From: Syngnathus acus
Taxonomy: Eukaryota > Chordata > Actinopteri > Syngnathiformes > Syngnathidae
Direction of reading: 5' to 3'
DNA: 64,000 nucleotides
Assembly (NCBI RefSeq): GCF_901709675.1
Contig: NC_051102.1
Coordinates: 4,375,412-4,439,411, forward strand
The position numbers were made by a program, and so were the translations under genes. The notes under the pieces were generated by a model. That model had not been told where the DNA came from. It was given only the letters and a program-made list of their open reading frames with translations, and did no database searches. Below, in pieces: positions 10,091 to 23,362 of this stretch; the stretch's first letter is position 1; each line of letters begins with the position of its first letter.

Positions 10091-13000
10091 CTGAATAAAA
10101 CATACCATGAGTAAAAATTATTTTGACATATTGAGTACAGTCACAAGTGGAACCCACTATTTAGCTGGTTAATTTTAGTCTTGGCGCCGACGAAGGCCTT
10201 CTTAGTCTTCTCCTCTTTGTCAGCCATCTGTTGTCTGAGCTGCTCCTCCTTGCTCTTGATCTCAGACAACTGGAACAAAGCATTACGATGACTTACTATA
10301 ATTACTAAAGACTCTGTATTTCAGTGGATACGTTTTTTAAGCATTTACAGATCATTTAATGACATTTGCCAAGTAACAATTGAGTTGACATCTTTAAACT
10401 GCAGTCAAAACTGTACCTCCTGTCTGAGTTTTGCAAGTTCCTCTTTTAATTGGTGATTTGCATCGGTTGCAGTATTATCATCACTGGCTTGGATGGACAG
10501 GTTCTGGTTCTGGTTAGTCTGTGCACCCCTGAGAGCTTCATTAGCTTGGTTTACTTCCTGTAGCTGTTCTTGAAGTCGTTTATTTTCGGCTTCTTGCGCA
10601 GACATCATCTGACAAACAAAATTATTTCTTTCATGTATATTCTGCATTTTATGTACAGTCCACTGTTGTTGTTCATTATATTTATTATATTCCTTACCTT
10701 ATGCCGAGTGTCCATCTGGCCTTTGAGCTCAGACAGCTATAATGAAGCAAGCAGATACAAAATGCTGTTGGTTTTGATTTTTTTAAATCCATATATTTCA
10801 AATATATCTATAGCTCAAATATATCTGTGCGACCTGGTACCAAAAGGAAACCGGCGGCCCCCCAGTAACTCACCTGACCCTCTGCTTTGCTCAAGGAGGT
10901 TTTAAGATTGTTAATCTCCTGTTGGTGGGAGTCTTGTAGTTTTTTCTGATTTGTAAGGTTTTGCTGTTGAGAATCTTTAGCCTGCTGTAGCTCCTTCTGC
11001 ATTTGTTGAATCTGGTTCTGACGGGCTTGTGACTGACATTGAGATGATTTCAGTTGGTTTTGCATCTGTAATTTAGACAGGTTAGGATGATTAGTGTGAA
11101 TTTATTTTGGGATCAATCAAAATGACAAAAAAAGTCCATGTAAACCGCGTTGTGTGCCAACAATCCTAAAACTATTATTTTGGAGTAAATGTGACGAGCA
11201 ATGTTCTAGGGAAGCACTGTGCCGGTTACCTGTTGTGTGTAGGTCTTTGCTTGTTGAAGGTCTTTCTGACTCTGCTGTAATTGTGTCTGTGTTTGGGACA
11301 ACTGGGCTTGAACCTAGAATGACAAAAATAAAACTGATAATAAATTCAAACTATTTCTCAGAAATCATCGATTAAAAAGTGCAAATGGTGGTTTAAGGAC
11401 TGATTTGGATCCCACCCACTTTGATAGCCATGTAAGTAAGTAACACACACTCTGTGCTTTTCTAAAGGACATACAGATTGCACCTCCTGCTCAGACCAAA
11501 ACTAAGGTTCCGCTTAGAATACCTGTGTTAGCTGATTCTGGTTCAGTGTCAATTGGTTTTGAATCTCCTGTAACTTCTCCTTGGTTTGCTGGTTTTCCTT
11601 CTGGGCATTCTGAAGCTCCTGCTCAGAGTTTTTGGCCTGAAGAAAGTAAAGCAATTGTACTAACACCGCCACACTTCGGCTAGTGCTGTATGTAGGAGCT
11701 AAAAAATGCTCCTTACTTCCTGCATCGCTCGTTTCAATGTGGTCAGCTCCTCTTGGACCTTTGTGATTTCCTCTTGACTTTTAGTGAGCTCCTGCTGCTC
11801 CACTTGGCTTGTTTCACCTTGTGTTTTAGCGGAAGTTTCCTCTACCAGCTCGAATGCATAAAAGGTATTATCAAAGCCGTTTAGAAAATGAAAAGCAACG
11901 CTACAAACTGCAGACTCACCTTATCATGCTGGACTTTTAGCTCGTCATACTGGGTCTTGTAGCGCCGTCCGATCTTTTTCACCTGTGTTATGGTCTTGTT
12001 TTTCTCGAGAATATCATTGTGTTTTGTTGCGAGTCCTCTCTTCAGTGTGTCTCTCTCTGCCGTTAGGCGGGTCATAGACTCTCTTAGGCTTCTCAGTTGA
12101 GACTGGGCTGAATTAGTGCTGGTGCTGGATCTGGGATGATATGAAATAATTTAGGACATATCGAATGGACTTTAATTTAGACCAATAGAGCCCCACTACA
12201 CAAATAATGGAATTCAAAGGCGTTTAGATATATACAACTTGGGTCATCTGATAATAGCATCAAAAAACGCAGGTTGACGACATTATTCTATTTTTTATTT
12301 GTACCTGGTTAGCTCAGTCTTCAGCTTGGCTGTCTCTTCAACAAGCTGGGTGATGCGCCTCTGCTGTGCTTCTCTCTCAGCGCTGAGTTTTTGCTTTTCC
12401 TCAACATCACCATCTTTCTGCTGGCTAACAAGTTGCTGTTGAGATGGAGGGATTGAAAGTACAGATTTAATGTACATTACTCTGGGTGTGTATTGATCTT
12501 TTTAAGAAATACCTTACAAACTACCATAGCGCAGGCTCATGTCAGTTTTGGGCAAAACCTAATTCGGACGTGACACAAAGCGGAAGGAATTTGGGACGGT
12601 CATATATTTATTATTCGAACCCTGCTGTAAAAAGAGGTTGGAAATAGGAACAGATCATTTCAAGAAAAATAAGAGCATTGAGAACAGGAGCACCCTCAGG
12701 AGCACCCTGACATGTCTCACATGTAAATTGAGTTTGAGACCTCTGCTCTACGGGATCAAGCTACTAGTCATTCGCTATAACGACGAAAGCCAACAGCACA
12801 ATGTACTCAAGACCAACCTGTACTTTGGCCTTCAAGTGTTTGATGTCTTCTTCTAACAACCTTTTATCAGCCTGCAGAGAGCCGTTTCTGTCAGAAAGGT
12901 GAGACAATGACTCATGTAGTGGGCTAATGTTGGACTCCAGTTTCTTTACCTGATTGACAGATGGAGAGAAAGAGAAAAAAAAAAAGAGGAGTCAGAATGC

Positions 13001-16000
13001 AGTTGAATAGAAATCAAGACAATGCTTACAAACTAAAATCTAGTTTTGTTACAGTACTGGTATATTATCCATTACAGAAATCTAAATGGCATTTTTGATC
13101 ATTTGGCTTGTCATTTTAAATGAGAATCTGCTGGCTAAATTAAAGTGAAATAAATAAATGACAACTGTGGCATAAATCTGATCAATTAAATTTGGTATGC
13201 ATCATATACTGCATACAAGACAAAACAGTAACCAGGGGATAAGTTTACTTTTGCCTGCGCATGCTGCAGTTCTTGTTCCAATTTCTCTCTCTCCATTTTC
13301 AGCATCTTGATGGTCTCTTGGAGTGTGCTGATATTCGCCATGTTCTTCAGCTGAGTCTCTTTATGAGCCAGGGTCTTTGATGTGTTCTGAGAGCATGACA
13401 AAATTTGTGTTTGGATCTTTTTATAGCCAACCCTTTCTCACATACCATATTCTGCAAATGTTCAAACTAATAATCAGAAATGAGATGTTCAAATTTCATT
13501 CATTTCCCACCTGCAGTTTCTCTCGCTCAGCATTCAGAGCTTCCTGAAGCTCCTTAAGTTCCTGGTTTTGGTGTTCCATTTGCTGTTTGTAGCGGAGAGC
13601 CTCTCCTTCAGAGGCCTCACATCGGGCCACAGCAATCTCCTTCTCTTTCCGCACAAACCTACATTATGCATAGATTTGCTTTTCAAATTGAATTGGTTGC
13701 TGCTAAACAAAATGAACCATCTGACTCAATCATGGGAACTGGTCAATTTGAACTGCACTTCCTCAACCATCTTTTGATGTGCAGGTTACACCAATATACC
13801 TGAGTATTTCTTGTATCTGTTCAAGTGTCTTCCCTTCCTCGTTAAATGAGACGTCAAGCTGCTGTTGTGGTTGCTGTTCACGACTCCTTGCAGCCATTTC
13901 ATCCATCTGTTGGTGCAGGAGAGCATTTTGGTGTACCAGCTCTTCGCAGCGCCGACTCTGACTGGCCACTTCATCCTGTTGCAGTCCAAGTAAATGCCAA
14001 TGAGTGACACAACAATTCAATCAAAACAATTTAGTTCTCGGAGTAAAAGTTCCTAAGTCATTCCTCCCACAGTCCCACCTTCAGCTGCTTCTCCAAAGTT
14101 GTCCAGCTTGTGCTTTTCTCCTGTAAAAGTGAGTTGCACTTGTTCAATTGCTCCTCCATCTCTCCCTTCCGTGCTGCTTCTTGCTGCGATGCTTTCTTTA
14201 ACTCCTTAAGGACTTCCACGTCTGCTGCATGAAGCATCAGCTCTCGCTCGTACTTAGCTTGAGCCTCACCAGCTTGCTTAGTCTAAGAGGGAAAACAAAC
14301 CACTTTGTAATAGTAAAACCAGCACAGAGACAAATATGCACCACAAACAAATCTACTTGGTTTAATTGAGTTATACTGGCAATATGTAGACTAACAAATC
14401 TATAACACAATGCCAAAGCAAATTGAAATCGAGGGTAGAAGTGCACTGGAGTCCTCCCGCATATTTTAAGTGTGGCCATGCTCAATGAGAAATGCAGCGC
14501 TCTGCTGGAAGTGTGTATATGTGTGTTTATTAATGACCTGCAACAGGCTCTCCTGTATGGCCTTCTGCTCCAGAGTGACAGCTTTAGCAGCTCTCTCCAG
14601 CGCCTCCTGCTGCTCCACTTGGCTGGCTTTTAGACAGCGCTGGAGATCACTCACCTGGAAAAGACAAGAAAAGAGAACGCTTTATACTACATTTCTTTTT
14701 AACTTAACCGATGGTCAAAGTTCAGGTCCCGTCACCACACGGGGGAAAATGAAGTTTTTATTGTCTGGCAAGTTAGGGCGCGAATGGAACAAAACCACTG
14801 TAAAGTTATAAGTTCAGACTGGCAGTACAAATGCTATCAAGCAAATTCGACTGCACATGCAATTGCAGTTGAATTGCTATTGACCACAGCTTCATTTAAT
14901 AACCTGTCCAGGTCAACTTACAATAACTGTTGAAGGCTACATGGTTGAATCTCAAGTGTGTTACAAGACCTACTTGTTTCTCAAGTGCGTCCAAAGCCTT
15001 CCTTTTCTCCTCTTGTGCTTGCTGATTCTTTTTCTCCACCTCTATTATTCTGTTTTCCAGCTGCTTCTGAATGTCTTGTGACTCCTTGAATCTCATCTCA
15101 AGCGGCGAGCGTTGCTGAGAGGACATCAAGAAAAGGGTAAATGCTAATTGGTGCGTGTGTGTTTGCAAAAACAACGAAATCAATTGTACCTCTTTCTCAT
15201 TCTTCAGACTGTCCTCCAAAGACAGTACCACAGCTCTGTATTGCTCAACAGTAGCATTAGCAATACTTAGCTGCTCTGCTAGTTTGCCGTTTTGTTCCTC
15301 CGCAGCATTTAGATTACTTTTGACCTCTGCGAGCTCAGACAGGCCAGGCTGAGAAGTTTGAACTGGAGAGCGCACTGAAAATATAGGAGGGAGGAATGGT
15401 GAAAAAGGGGGACATAGCATTGACTACATTATTTCACTTAAAAGGAAATTGTTACCTCTGACAGGTGTTCTAAGAGTTGCCACTCTGGTTGCTGGGGTAC
15501 TAACACTCTCAGATGAGATGGAAGACAGTTGAGCTTTCAGAGTAGCCACTTGCTGTTCGGAGTTCCTCAAAAGCTCTCTTGTCTTCTGCTGCAAGGTGTT
15601 TTGTGTCTGAAGTTGTTTTTTAGCTTCGACCAACTGAGCCTAGTTGTATAAAATAAAAAAATAAAAAAGGGAAATGCATACAAAAGAAATGATTACCATC
15701 AAACAGCTTTGTTCAATTTAGATATAACAAGGTAAATAAGGTTATGTACATCCATACTGCGTCCAAGGGTATGTCTCTGGGCTACTTCCTGCTCCAGTCG
15801 AGTCTTCATTGAGGCAAGTTCTGTTTCCAGATTCTCAATCTTACTGTTTAGTCGTTGACGAATGTCTGCGTCTGTACGCTCCATAGTTAACTATACAGTC
15901 CAAAAGTGAAAATGAAAACAAAGGGGACATATTGAAAATGGACCTGGTTTGCTTACAAATGGTTTGTTTTGTATGCCAGGCATCAAGTGTGAAATTTCAC

Positions 16001-19000
16001 AACCAAGTCAGCGACATATTGTTGTTGAAACGTGTCAGGCGATATTACCTGTATGCTCTTGAGGTTGGTGAGTAGTAGGTTTTGGTTACGTTGCTCAGCC
16101 AACATGGCCTCTTTCTCTCGGTTGAGTCGACTCTCTGCTTGCTTTAACATGTCTCTCTCTTTAGTCAAATTCTCAACACGCACCTACAGACAAAAATACG
16201 TATGTAATAGCAGTTGAGGGGACAAACAAACTAGTAGGGCGACATACAACAAACTATTATAAACATTTATGCTGTTGATGCTGACCTCCTCAAGGGCCAG
16301 TTTTTCATTAGCTTGCCGCAGGTCCTGCGTCATAGTGTAGATAATGTGCTCATGCCGTTGGGCTGTCATAGACATTTTTTGGTTCCTGTCTTGGAGAGCT
16401 GTGGTCTCTCTACGAAACGCTGTGACAGTCTCTTGGAGCATCTCATACCTACCACAAAAAAAGCGATTCATAAAGACATTACAAAATTGACAGAATTCTA
16501 ACCACTGTCTGACAAGGTACATTTATCAGGACTGTAATTTTGCCCACACCTCTTGTTGCTGAACTCCAACTGAGAAGTCAATTTGGCATTACTGGAGCGA
16601 ACCTGTGTCAGCTGCCGCTCCAGTCTGTCATGAGCGTCATTCACCATTTTGTCGTTCTCTGCCTTTTCTTTTTTATACAAGGTGAAGGAGTCGTTTAGCT
16701 AGGAGCGGAGACGCACATTGAGTTAAATAGATGTTTAATTTGAATACCACGTCTATCCAGAAAACAGGTTGTTTTACCTGCTTTAATGCAGCTTTAGCCT
16801 GTGCGGTTTGCGCAGACTCAGCAGAAGCAGTAGCAGCAGCAGCTCTATGAGGTGTTGAACGAGTTACTGGGGCTGATGGTCGAGTGGGTGCAGGGTGGGG
16901 AATATCTGAACCGCAGGAAAAATGTAAATTATACACATTTATTTATACCCTTTCACGGTTAGACTTTCTTCCGAAAGATCCATTCTCATTTTTTTTATGC
17001 CGGGATGTTGACAATGATGAATGTGAGTTTTGCTGTCACAAATTCAATCGTAAACTTCAGTCAGGTTTCATTAAATCTTCACAATGAGACCTGTAATTTC
17101 TGTTTTTTTTTGTGTGTAGAAATATACTCTTACTTTATGAGATATAATGTAAGATGCATAAATTGATTAAATGATTAAACGGTCTAAAATGGGGTTCTAG
17201 ATGTCACCTTGGGAGGGCAGGTTAAATCCAGTGCTTTGTGATAGCAAGGCTTTGTACATGTCTCTCTGTCTCGCATTGGAGTCAGCAAGTTGCTTCTGCT
17301 GGTTCTTCTGCTCTCTCAGCTGCTCTAGCTCCTTTTGAAGTTTATCCACACTCGTCTCCAACTCTAACACACTGCACGGAAACAGTCAGAAATATGTCAT
17401 TAATGAAGTAGCATTTATTTACCACAGATTGTTCATCAGAATTAAGTCATTACAAAAAGTAGCATGCATAAAATGATGTGTGCAATACATTTTTGAAAAT
17501 GTATCTGTGATTATAAATAATAATATCTGAACTCTTATATGTTGTCTTATATCTTAGTTTTCTAGAATTAGGAGTGTTTGCTCACATTTAGTATAGGCAT
17601 TAGCTAGGCCTCATCATTAACAAAAAAAATAAATAAATAAAACAAAAGGACATAGTAATAGCAATATTACCGTGCTGATGTTGTATGGGTTTGTTGCAAT
17701 GTGTTCTCCTCCTCAGACTTCCTCAACCTTCCCAGCAGGCTTCTGTTTTGCATTTGAAGCTCCTCTACACTTCGGTAGGAAATCTCATGCGGCCTGTTGA
17801 CCTGGCCAGAAATATTAGATGTACTGCCTTCATCTTTGGTCACTTGATTACCTCGGGTTTCTTCAAGTTCAACTAGCAGTACACACACCTGGAATAAAAT
17901 ACCACATTGAGGAAACTATTTGATTAATGCAAATAGTGTATGAGAAAGGAAGTATTGCAAAATAGTGAGTGATCACTGTTGTGTAACTATATGCAAGTTA
18001 CTTGTGTAGATGTATCGTCCAGTAGTTTTTCTGTCCTCAGCTTGTCCTTCTCCAAATCGTCACAACGTTGCTTGGCCTCGTCCTTCTCTTTCTGCAAACT
18101 GTAGATCTCCTAATAATGACATGCAAGTTGTAGTTAAGGAAATATGCAAAGTTATTGAAATCGGTTTTCATACTAATTGAAATGATGAACGCATTGAATA
18201 ACTTTGTGTCAGACCGTTCGAGCGTGTTCCAGTTTATTCCACAGGGAGGCCATTGAGCCCTGGATGGTCTCATACTCCTCCCTCTGGCGTTTGAGGACAG
18301 GTGCTTTGGATTCCACCTCTTGGATGACCTCATCCAACACTTTGTTCACCCTTGCGGTCTCTTGCTTCTCCAGTTGCAGCTGAGTCTGAGACTCGGAATA
18401 TGCATTATACAGCTGATAGAACACAAACATAGGAGAGAAGGGAAATCAGTCAAAAGGGATACGGTCACTTCATAGAGAAAATAAAAAGAGCATCCAAAAG
18501 CAGCAGAATATCAAACTTGATATATTATTGTTATCCTTTATTTATTTTCACAAATCAGCAAGAAGAAGCAACATGTAAGTAGTATATGGCAGAATATGCA
18601 TTATATGGAAAACAGAAAAGTGGGTAAATACAAGTTTGTTCTGTCCAACTTACATCAAAAAACTTCATTCCGGGCTTGACAATAGCGGCAATGGCGGCTG
18701 CAGACGGACACATGGACTCCAGCTGCTCCTCAGTCAGAGAGGGCGCACCTGAAGGTAAAAACAAAAAACTGTAACAATGGTCAAGACTACTCCCTGGAAG
18801 TGATCAAGAAATGGGGGCTCATATTACAATTTTGCCAATGAACTCCTAAATTCGGATTTAGCTCAGGATTAATCACAACATAATTTATATTTATACTTTA
18901 AGTACTACATTATGCTATTTCCATCCTTAATAAGACAGTGATTTTCCAATAAGGTGGACTACTAAATTACAAATTAACTAATGAGCAAATATATTATACA

Positions 19001-22000
19001 ATTGATCTATTGTACATTAATATTCAATAGAATTATTCTACATTTCAACGAGACAACAGATCGAAATAAGAAAACGATAAAGCGCTCATCTTTTCTTACA
19101 GCATTTTTTGCCAGAGGCCTTCAGCATAGAATTTTCCATCTCTTTCTCCATTTTCTTGATCTTCTCTTGAAGCTCTGCTTCTAAATGGGTGTTTCTCTCC
19201 TCTGCTTCAGATACCTTCTTTTCCAGTATTTTGTTATCTACCAGTACACAGTAACAGAGAGTATACAAAAGGAATTCATGACAAACACAGGTTTTTCATA
19301 TTTTCAAGCTGAGGTACGTGAAATGCCTTTAAGTTGGCAAAAGTTTCATTTCACATCTAAGAAAATGTTCAGCACACTGTATTTCGAGATGTGATGTGTC
19401 GATCCCAGGACTAGTGCTATAAAAGTTAGATTTGGAATTCAAAGTACAAGTTTTCCTATTCTATGTGGACCAGAGGAACAGCCAGCATCTATCTATTGAT
19501 GGAGCAACCTTCTGAGTCCCTACTTATCAACCTAATTTCATTTTTTCACCCTTCACCCTGAATTCTGTGGTGTCTTAGACTCCAGGGGCATTACTTTGAC
19601 GGAGACTAGTTGCTGTCTGTGCTTAAAATATATATTTTGTGACAGCCGTCCTGGAACTTTAGTGGCGCACCTTGCTGTATGTATGCAACTTGGGTCAATT
19701 CAATAAAAGAGACCAGATGGACATATGATTACACTCTATTAAAAACGGGAATTTTAAAGTGTTGGAAAAAATTGCAAACAAACTCAAACCTTCTGTAGTG
19801 TTTTTAACCATTCTGCTGAGTTCTTCAACAGCCCTGCTCAGTTCTTGGTTTTTAGTTTCCAGGTCTGCTGCTACACCCTGCAAAATGGGATGTAAAAATA
19901 ATCAATCGATTGAAATATAAATTGACACAATTGTGATGAGGAATTACCGTAAAATACCATTAAATCTCTTCTGATTTTTTTTCCATGGAAGAATTTTAAC
20001 ACTGACATAATTTTTTTAATGCAGTTCTATCACGAGTGCCTTTATCCTCCCTTTAAATCAGATGGGATAGTCTCCATAAAACTGATAAGGACAAGTGAAT
20101 ATTAAATATATGATGATTCTGGTCTCACCTTGTAGAGAGAAGACAACTTGACATGAGCATTGAGCTCATTCCGGTATTTCTCCTCCATGGTAGTCAGTTC
20201 ATCCTTAGCCTAGAGAGTTAAAAAAGTATTTTTTTTGTTTTTTTTAATTCATAATTAACTTCCCCATTTTCCCCAGACCCAAAAAGTAAAATTAAGAGAA
20301 AAGTTTTTTTCATGTTGTCATTCTGGGCTGCATAATAGTAATAATAACAAATGTATACTGTATATCAAATGCAATCACTATATTTTATGACTCCACTGAA
20401 GAGCCTTTTCCACTAAAGCTATTATAAAAACAAACTCTTAACGTTGAGACAACAACAGTAAAAAGTCATGGCTTTGTCAGTAGCCTTTTCATACAAACAG
20501 AACTAACTATGTTTTACAACTAGAGTTCAAGGACAACGCTGACGTATTGATTTGTTTACCGACCCGTTTCAGTTTGTTGTTAAGGTCTTCAGCTCGTTTG
20601 TGCTGGTTTTCACCGGACTGCTTCAGAGAACAGAGTTGACTTTCCAGCCTGGTCACCTATTGAAGAAAACCCCATCAATAGTAGACACTGGGGCTATGTA
20701 TAGAATTGCATCGACTCGTGACATTTAAAAACATGGATGTTATGGATTTTAATAAAGAAGGACTCCAGATTTACATTTTACCCAATTTGCTCTGTTTTTT
20801 TCACTACTACATTGTTTGTGTGTTACCTGCTCGGTCTTGGTTTTTAGACTACCCCGGAGCTCCAGAATCTCTTTGCCTGTTTCTCTGTTACTGCTCAGCA
20901 GTTCCTCAGTTTTGGTCTTCAGTTCTGCGGATAACCACTCATTTTTCTTTTCCAGTAGCTCCTTTTCCTGTTCCATGCGCTTTTCCCGGTGCTACCGGAA
21001 CATGGACAACATGGACACGTTTTGCATTATGTTGGAATAACAGAGGAATAACAAGGGGTGTGTTTCCCAAATTACGATTTAAAACAAAGGTTTATAAGCA
21101 TGTACGTCATTTGTTTGCAGGTGAATGTGATAACAGTAAGATTAGTATCTTACAGCAGTTCCACACTTTCTTGCACTCTGACCAATGATTGTTTCATTGT
21201 TTACCTGCACAGAGGTCTCGGAGGAATGGATCTCATCCAGTTTTAAATGCAACTCCAATTTGACTTTGTCTGTCTCCAACAGTTTCTCATTCAGGCGCTT
21301 TACATCCTCTAAAACAAAAAAATTAAAAGCAAATAAATGAAATGTATAAATTATCAACTTGTTCATATGTACAGCAAAGGTCCTTCATGCAGAGGACCCG
21401 TGTTTGTCACGTTAGCAAACATACCAGTAAGGTTCTCCGCCTCTTGTGTTCTCTTCTCCAGCAGCCGCGCCAGTTCTCTTTTTTCCGCCTCGATCTCATA
21501 CTTTGATTTGGACTGCAAATACACACGGGCAGATAGATTTTTGCTATATCCCCACATATTTTCGACAAAGTTAAATTATCTTAACACAAACCTGCTGCTG
21601 GGTTTTATCGTCAGGAGTGTCTCCATCAATTCCCTTTAGAGCACTCAGCTCTTCATCTGTACAAAGAAAACAAAGGACAACATCCTATGAACAACATCAA
21701 CAAGTAAGCATTTTGAATAAATCTTGTTGTGATAAGGGTCACAAAATATACATAGAGCTAGGAGTATAGAATTAAAACGTACAAAAACCCCAAGTATATA
21801 TATATATATGAGCCTTTGTGAAAACTCACTTAGTTTCTTATTTTCCTCCTTGAGTGTTTGCAGGTCTCTCGTGGCAGACAAGATCTGCTCCTGACCCTCT
21901 CCAAGTTTCCTCTCAATGTCAAAGTACTGCTGTTCTGTAAGAGAGAACACACACAACATGAAACCACAAGTGTAACACAAATGTCACAAATTACTGTTTT

Positions 22001-22527
22001 GCCAGTAGCACAAATGCCAATTATTTTGTTAATCTGAAAGTAGAACTACAATATTCAAGCCCTCATATACACAACATAAACGGATTCCTGTGCCGAATTG
22101 AAACATATTTATAAACTTGAAAGTATGTCAATATAATTACTGTTGTCACATACACGACGTAAACAGATTAGTGTGCAGAATTGAAACATCTAAAAAAGCT
22201 GATTGCTAAAGTTAGCAACGCCGCTATCGTTAGCCGGTGATGGGTGCATCATGAGCAAAAGATTCTTTTTTTTTTTATTAGACGATACTTTTGGAATACT
22301 GTGTATCTGAAGCGTTTCCATAGCAGTTTACATACGTAAGAAACTATATTTCAACTGAATGTAGATACGTGCGTACCACAGTCCGCTTTGATTCTCTCCT
22401 GTTGGGTCCTGAGCGCCTCGTTAGCATTCTGTAGCTCCGTAACAAACTTCTCCAGCTTGTTTTGGACACCTTTAGGGAGTTTATTCAACTCCGCCCGCTC
22501 CAGCGCTTTCAGCAGGACAGCCGCCAT
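5142..22527 (-). CDS. tpr: Nucleoprotein TPR, nuclear basket of the nuclear pore complex
   Basis: TPR is the long coiled-coil filament protein of the nuclear basket, with roles in mRNA and protein export, chromatin exclusion at pores and the spindle checkpoint. I could join 55 coding exons with GT-AG junctions into one frame of 2481 residues (human about 2363). Landmarks matching the vertebrate protein are [16 protein letters not shown] (start), [92 protein letters not shown] and a basic Gly/Arg tail ending [10 protein letters not shown]. About the first 1750 residues are heptad coiled coil and the rest is low-complexity and acidic. The gene starts head to head with ODR4. The three segment entries give the exons. 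The main oddity is a glutamine-rich expansion at residues about 1493-1622. Confidence 0.97.
10157..14282 (-). other. tpr: TPR middle exons 25-38 (coiled coil, with Gln-rich insert)
   Basis: Exons: 14089-14282, 13800-13975, 13511-13658, 13249-13386, 12818-12949, 12305-12435, 11920-12130, 11717-11847, 11523-11636, 11230-11313, 10874-11065, 10698-10736, 10417-10608, 10157-10269. The exon at 11920-12130 carries the conserved [15 protein letters not shown] block. The next exons differ from the mammalian protein: those at 11523-11636, 11230-11313 and 10874-11065 encode 130 residues of which I count 43 glutamines. A 39-nt microexon at 10698-10736 encodes 13 residues. Confidence 0.9.
14538..22527 (-). 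other. tpr: TPR N-terminal exons 1-24 (coiled-coil rod)
   Basis: Exons: 22377-22527, 21830-21934, 21592-21656, 21425-21512, 21205-21308, 20827-20991, 20564-20656, 20129-20209, 19790-19877, 19100-19237, 18654-18748, 18215-18412, 18002-18109, 17671-17888, 17208-17371, 16778-16905, 16550-16699, 16286-16448, 16049-16183, 15750-15900, 15456-15639, 15190-15374, 14974-15114, 14538-14654. All introns are GT-AG. At exon 7 the donor has to be GTCGGT at about 20563, because the stronger-looking GTAAAC four bases downstream would create an immediate stop. This rod carries the family's pore-anchoring region. Confidence 0.92.
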
Positions 22528-23362
22528 CTCCGACTATCCTACAAAACGATCCTAAATGTATTAAACTTATCCTGAAGACATAACGAGCTGAAACTGCTCT
22601 TAAAATGCACGGATAAGCTTATCTGTAAAGGTTTGACTTTTCTAACATATACCAGCTGAAGGATAACTTTATATTTCAAAATAAAACAAAATCATATCCT
22701 CTGAGAATGGTCTGTTGTTGTTTTTCTGCGTATTTGTTACTGTGTATCATAATATCTTTAATATCAATAAATCGTTACCTAAAAATGACAACTTGATACG
22801 AACAAAGTTTTATTTTTTCGTAGTGTGAGTTTTTTATTGTGACGACTAAAACGGAAATAAATTATTGCAGTAATGTAACAAAAATTACTTTCTACGTCAG
22901 AGGCATGCGACGGAAGTCTCACACGCCAAGCATTATGGTAAACATAGTTTTTATTTATTTCGATGATCCACCGCAAACTGTCACAAGTAGTTACCCCGGT
23001 AGTCAAATCCCAGCATTTCGATTAATAATTCTGTGAGCGTCTTTCTGCAGGTATCTACCACACTGTATATTGAATGATCATTGTCGACTCTGTATTTCAC
23101 TACGTTAAATTCTAAGATCAGGTGAAAGTCTGTCGTTAGCTAAAATGACTTTATTGTTGTTTGCTTGTTGATTTAAGATATATACTACATACTATAGTAC
23201 CATAAAGCTGTTTATGAATTCTATTGTGCATGACACATTGTTAGATTCAAAGTGCTGAATGCCTTCTTGTTTGTTTTCTGTTATGCCACGTCTCCATTGC
23301 ATTCCAGCCTCACATATGAAATGTATTGTATTTTAAAATGTATGTGTTAATGTACAGGCAAG
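22528..23362. promoter_or_regulatory. Shared TPR/ODR4 promoter region and ODR4 5' UTR exon
   Basis: The TPR and ODR4 start codons are 836 bp apart on opposite strands, the arrangement expected of a bidirectional housekeeping promoter. A splice donor CTGCAG/GTATCT at 23050 and the acceptor before 23358 suggest a non-coding first ODR4 exon ending at 23050, with only GCAAG before the ATG in the next exon. GGAAG-type ETS-like sites (for example near 22912) are present. No TATA box was identified. Exact transcription starts cannot be read from sequence. Confidence 0.6.
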
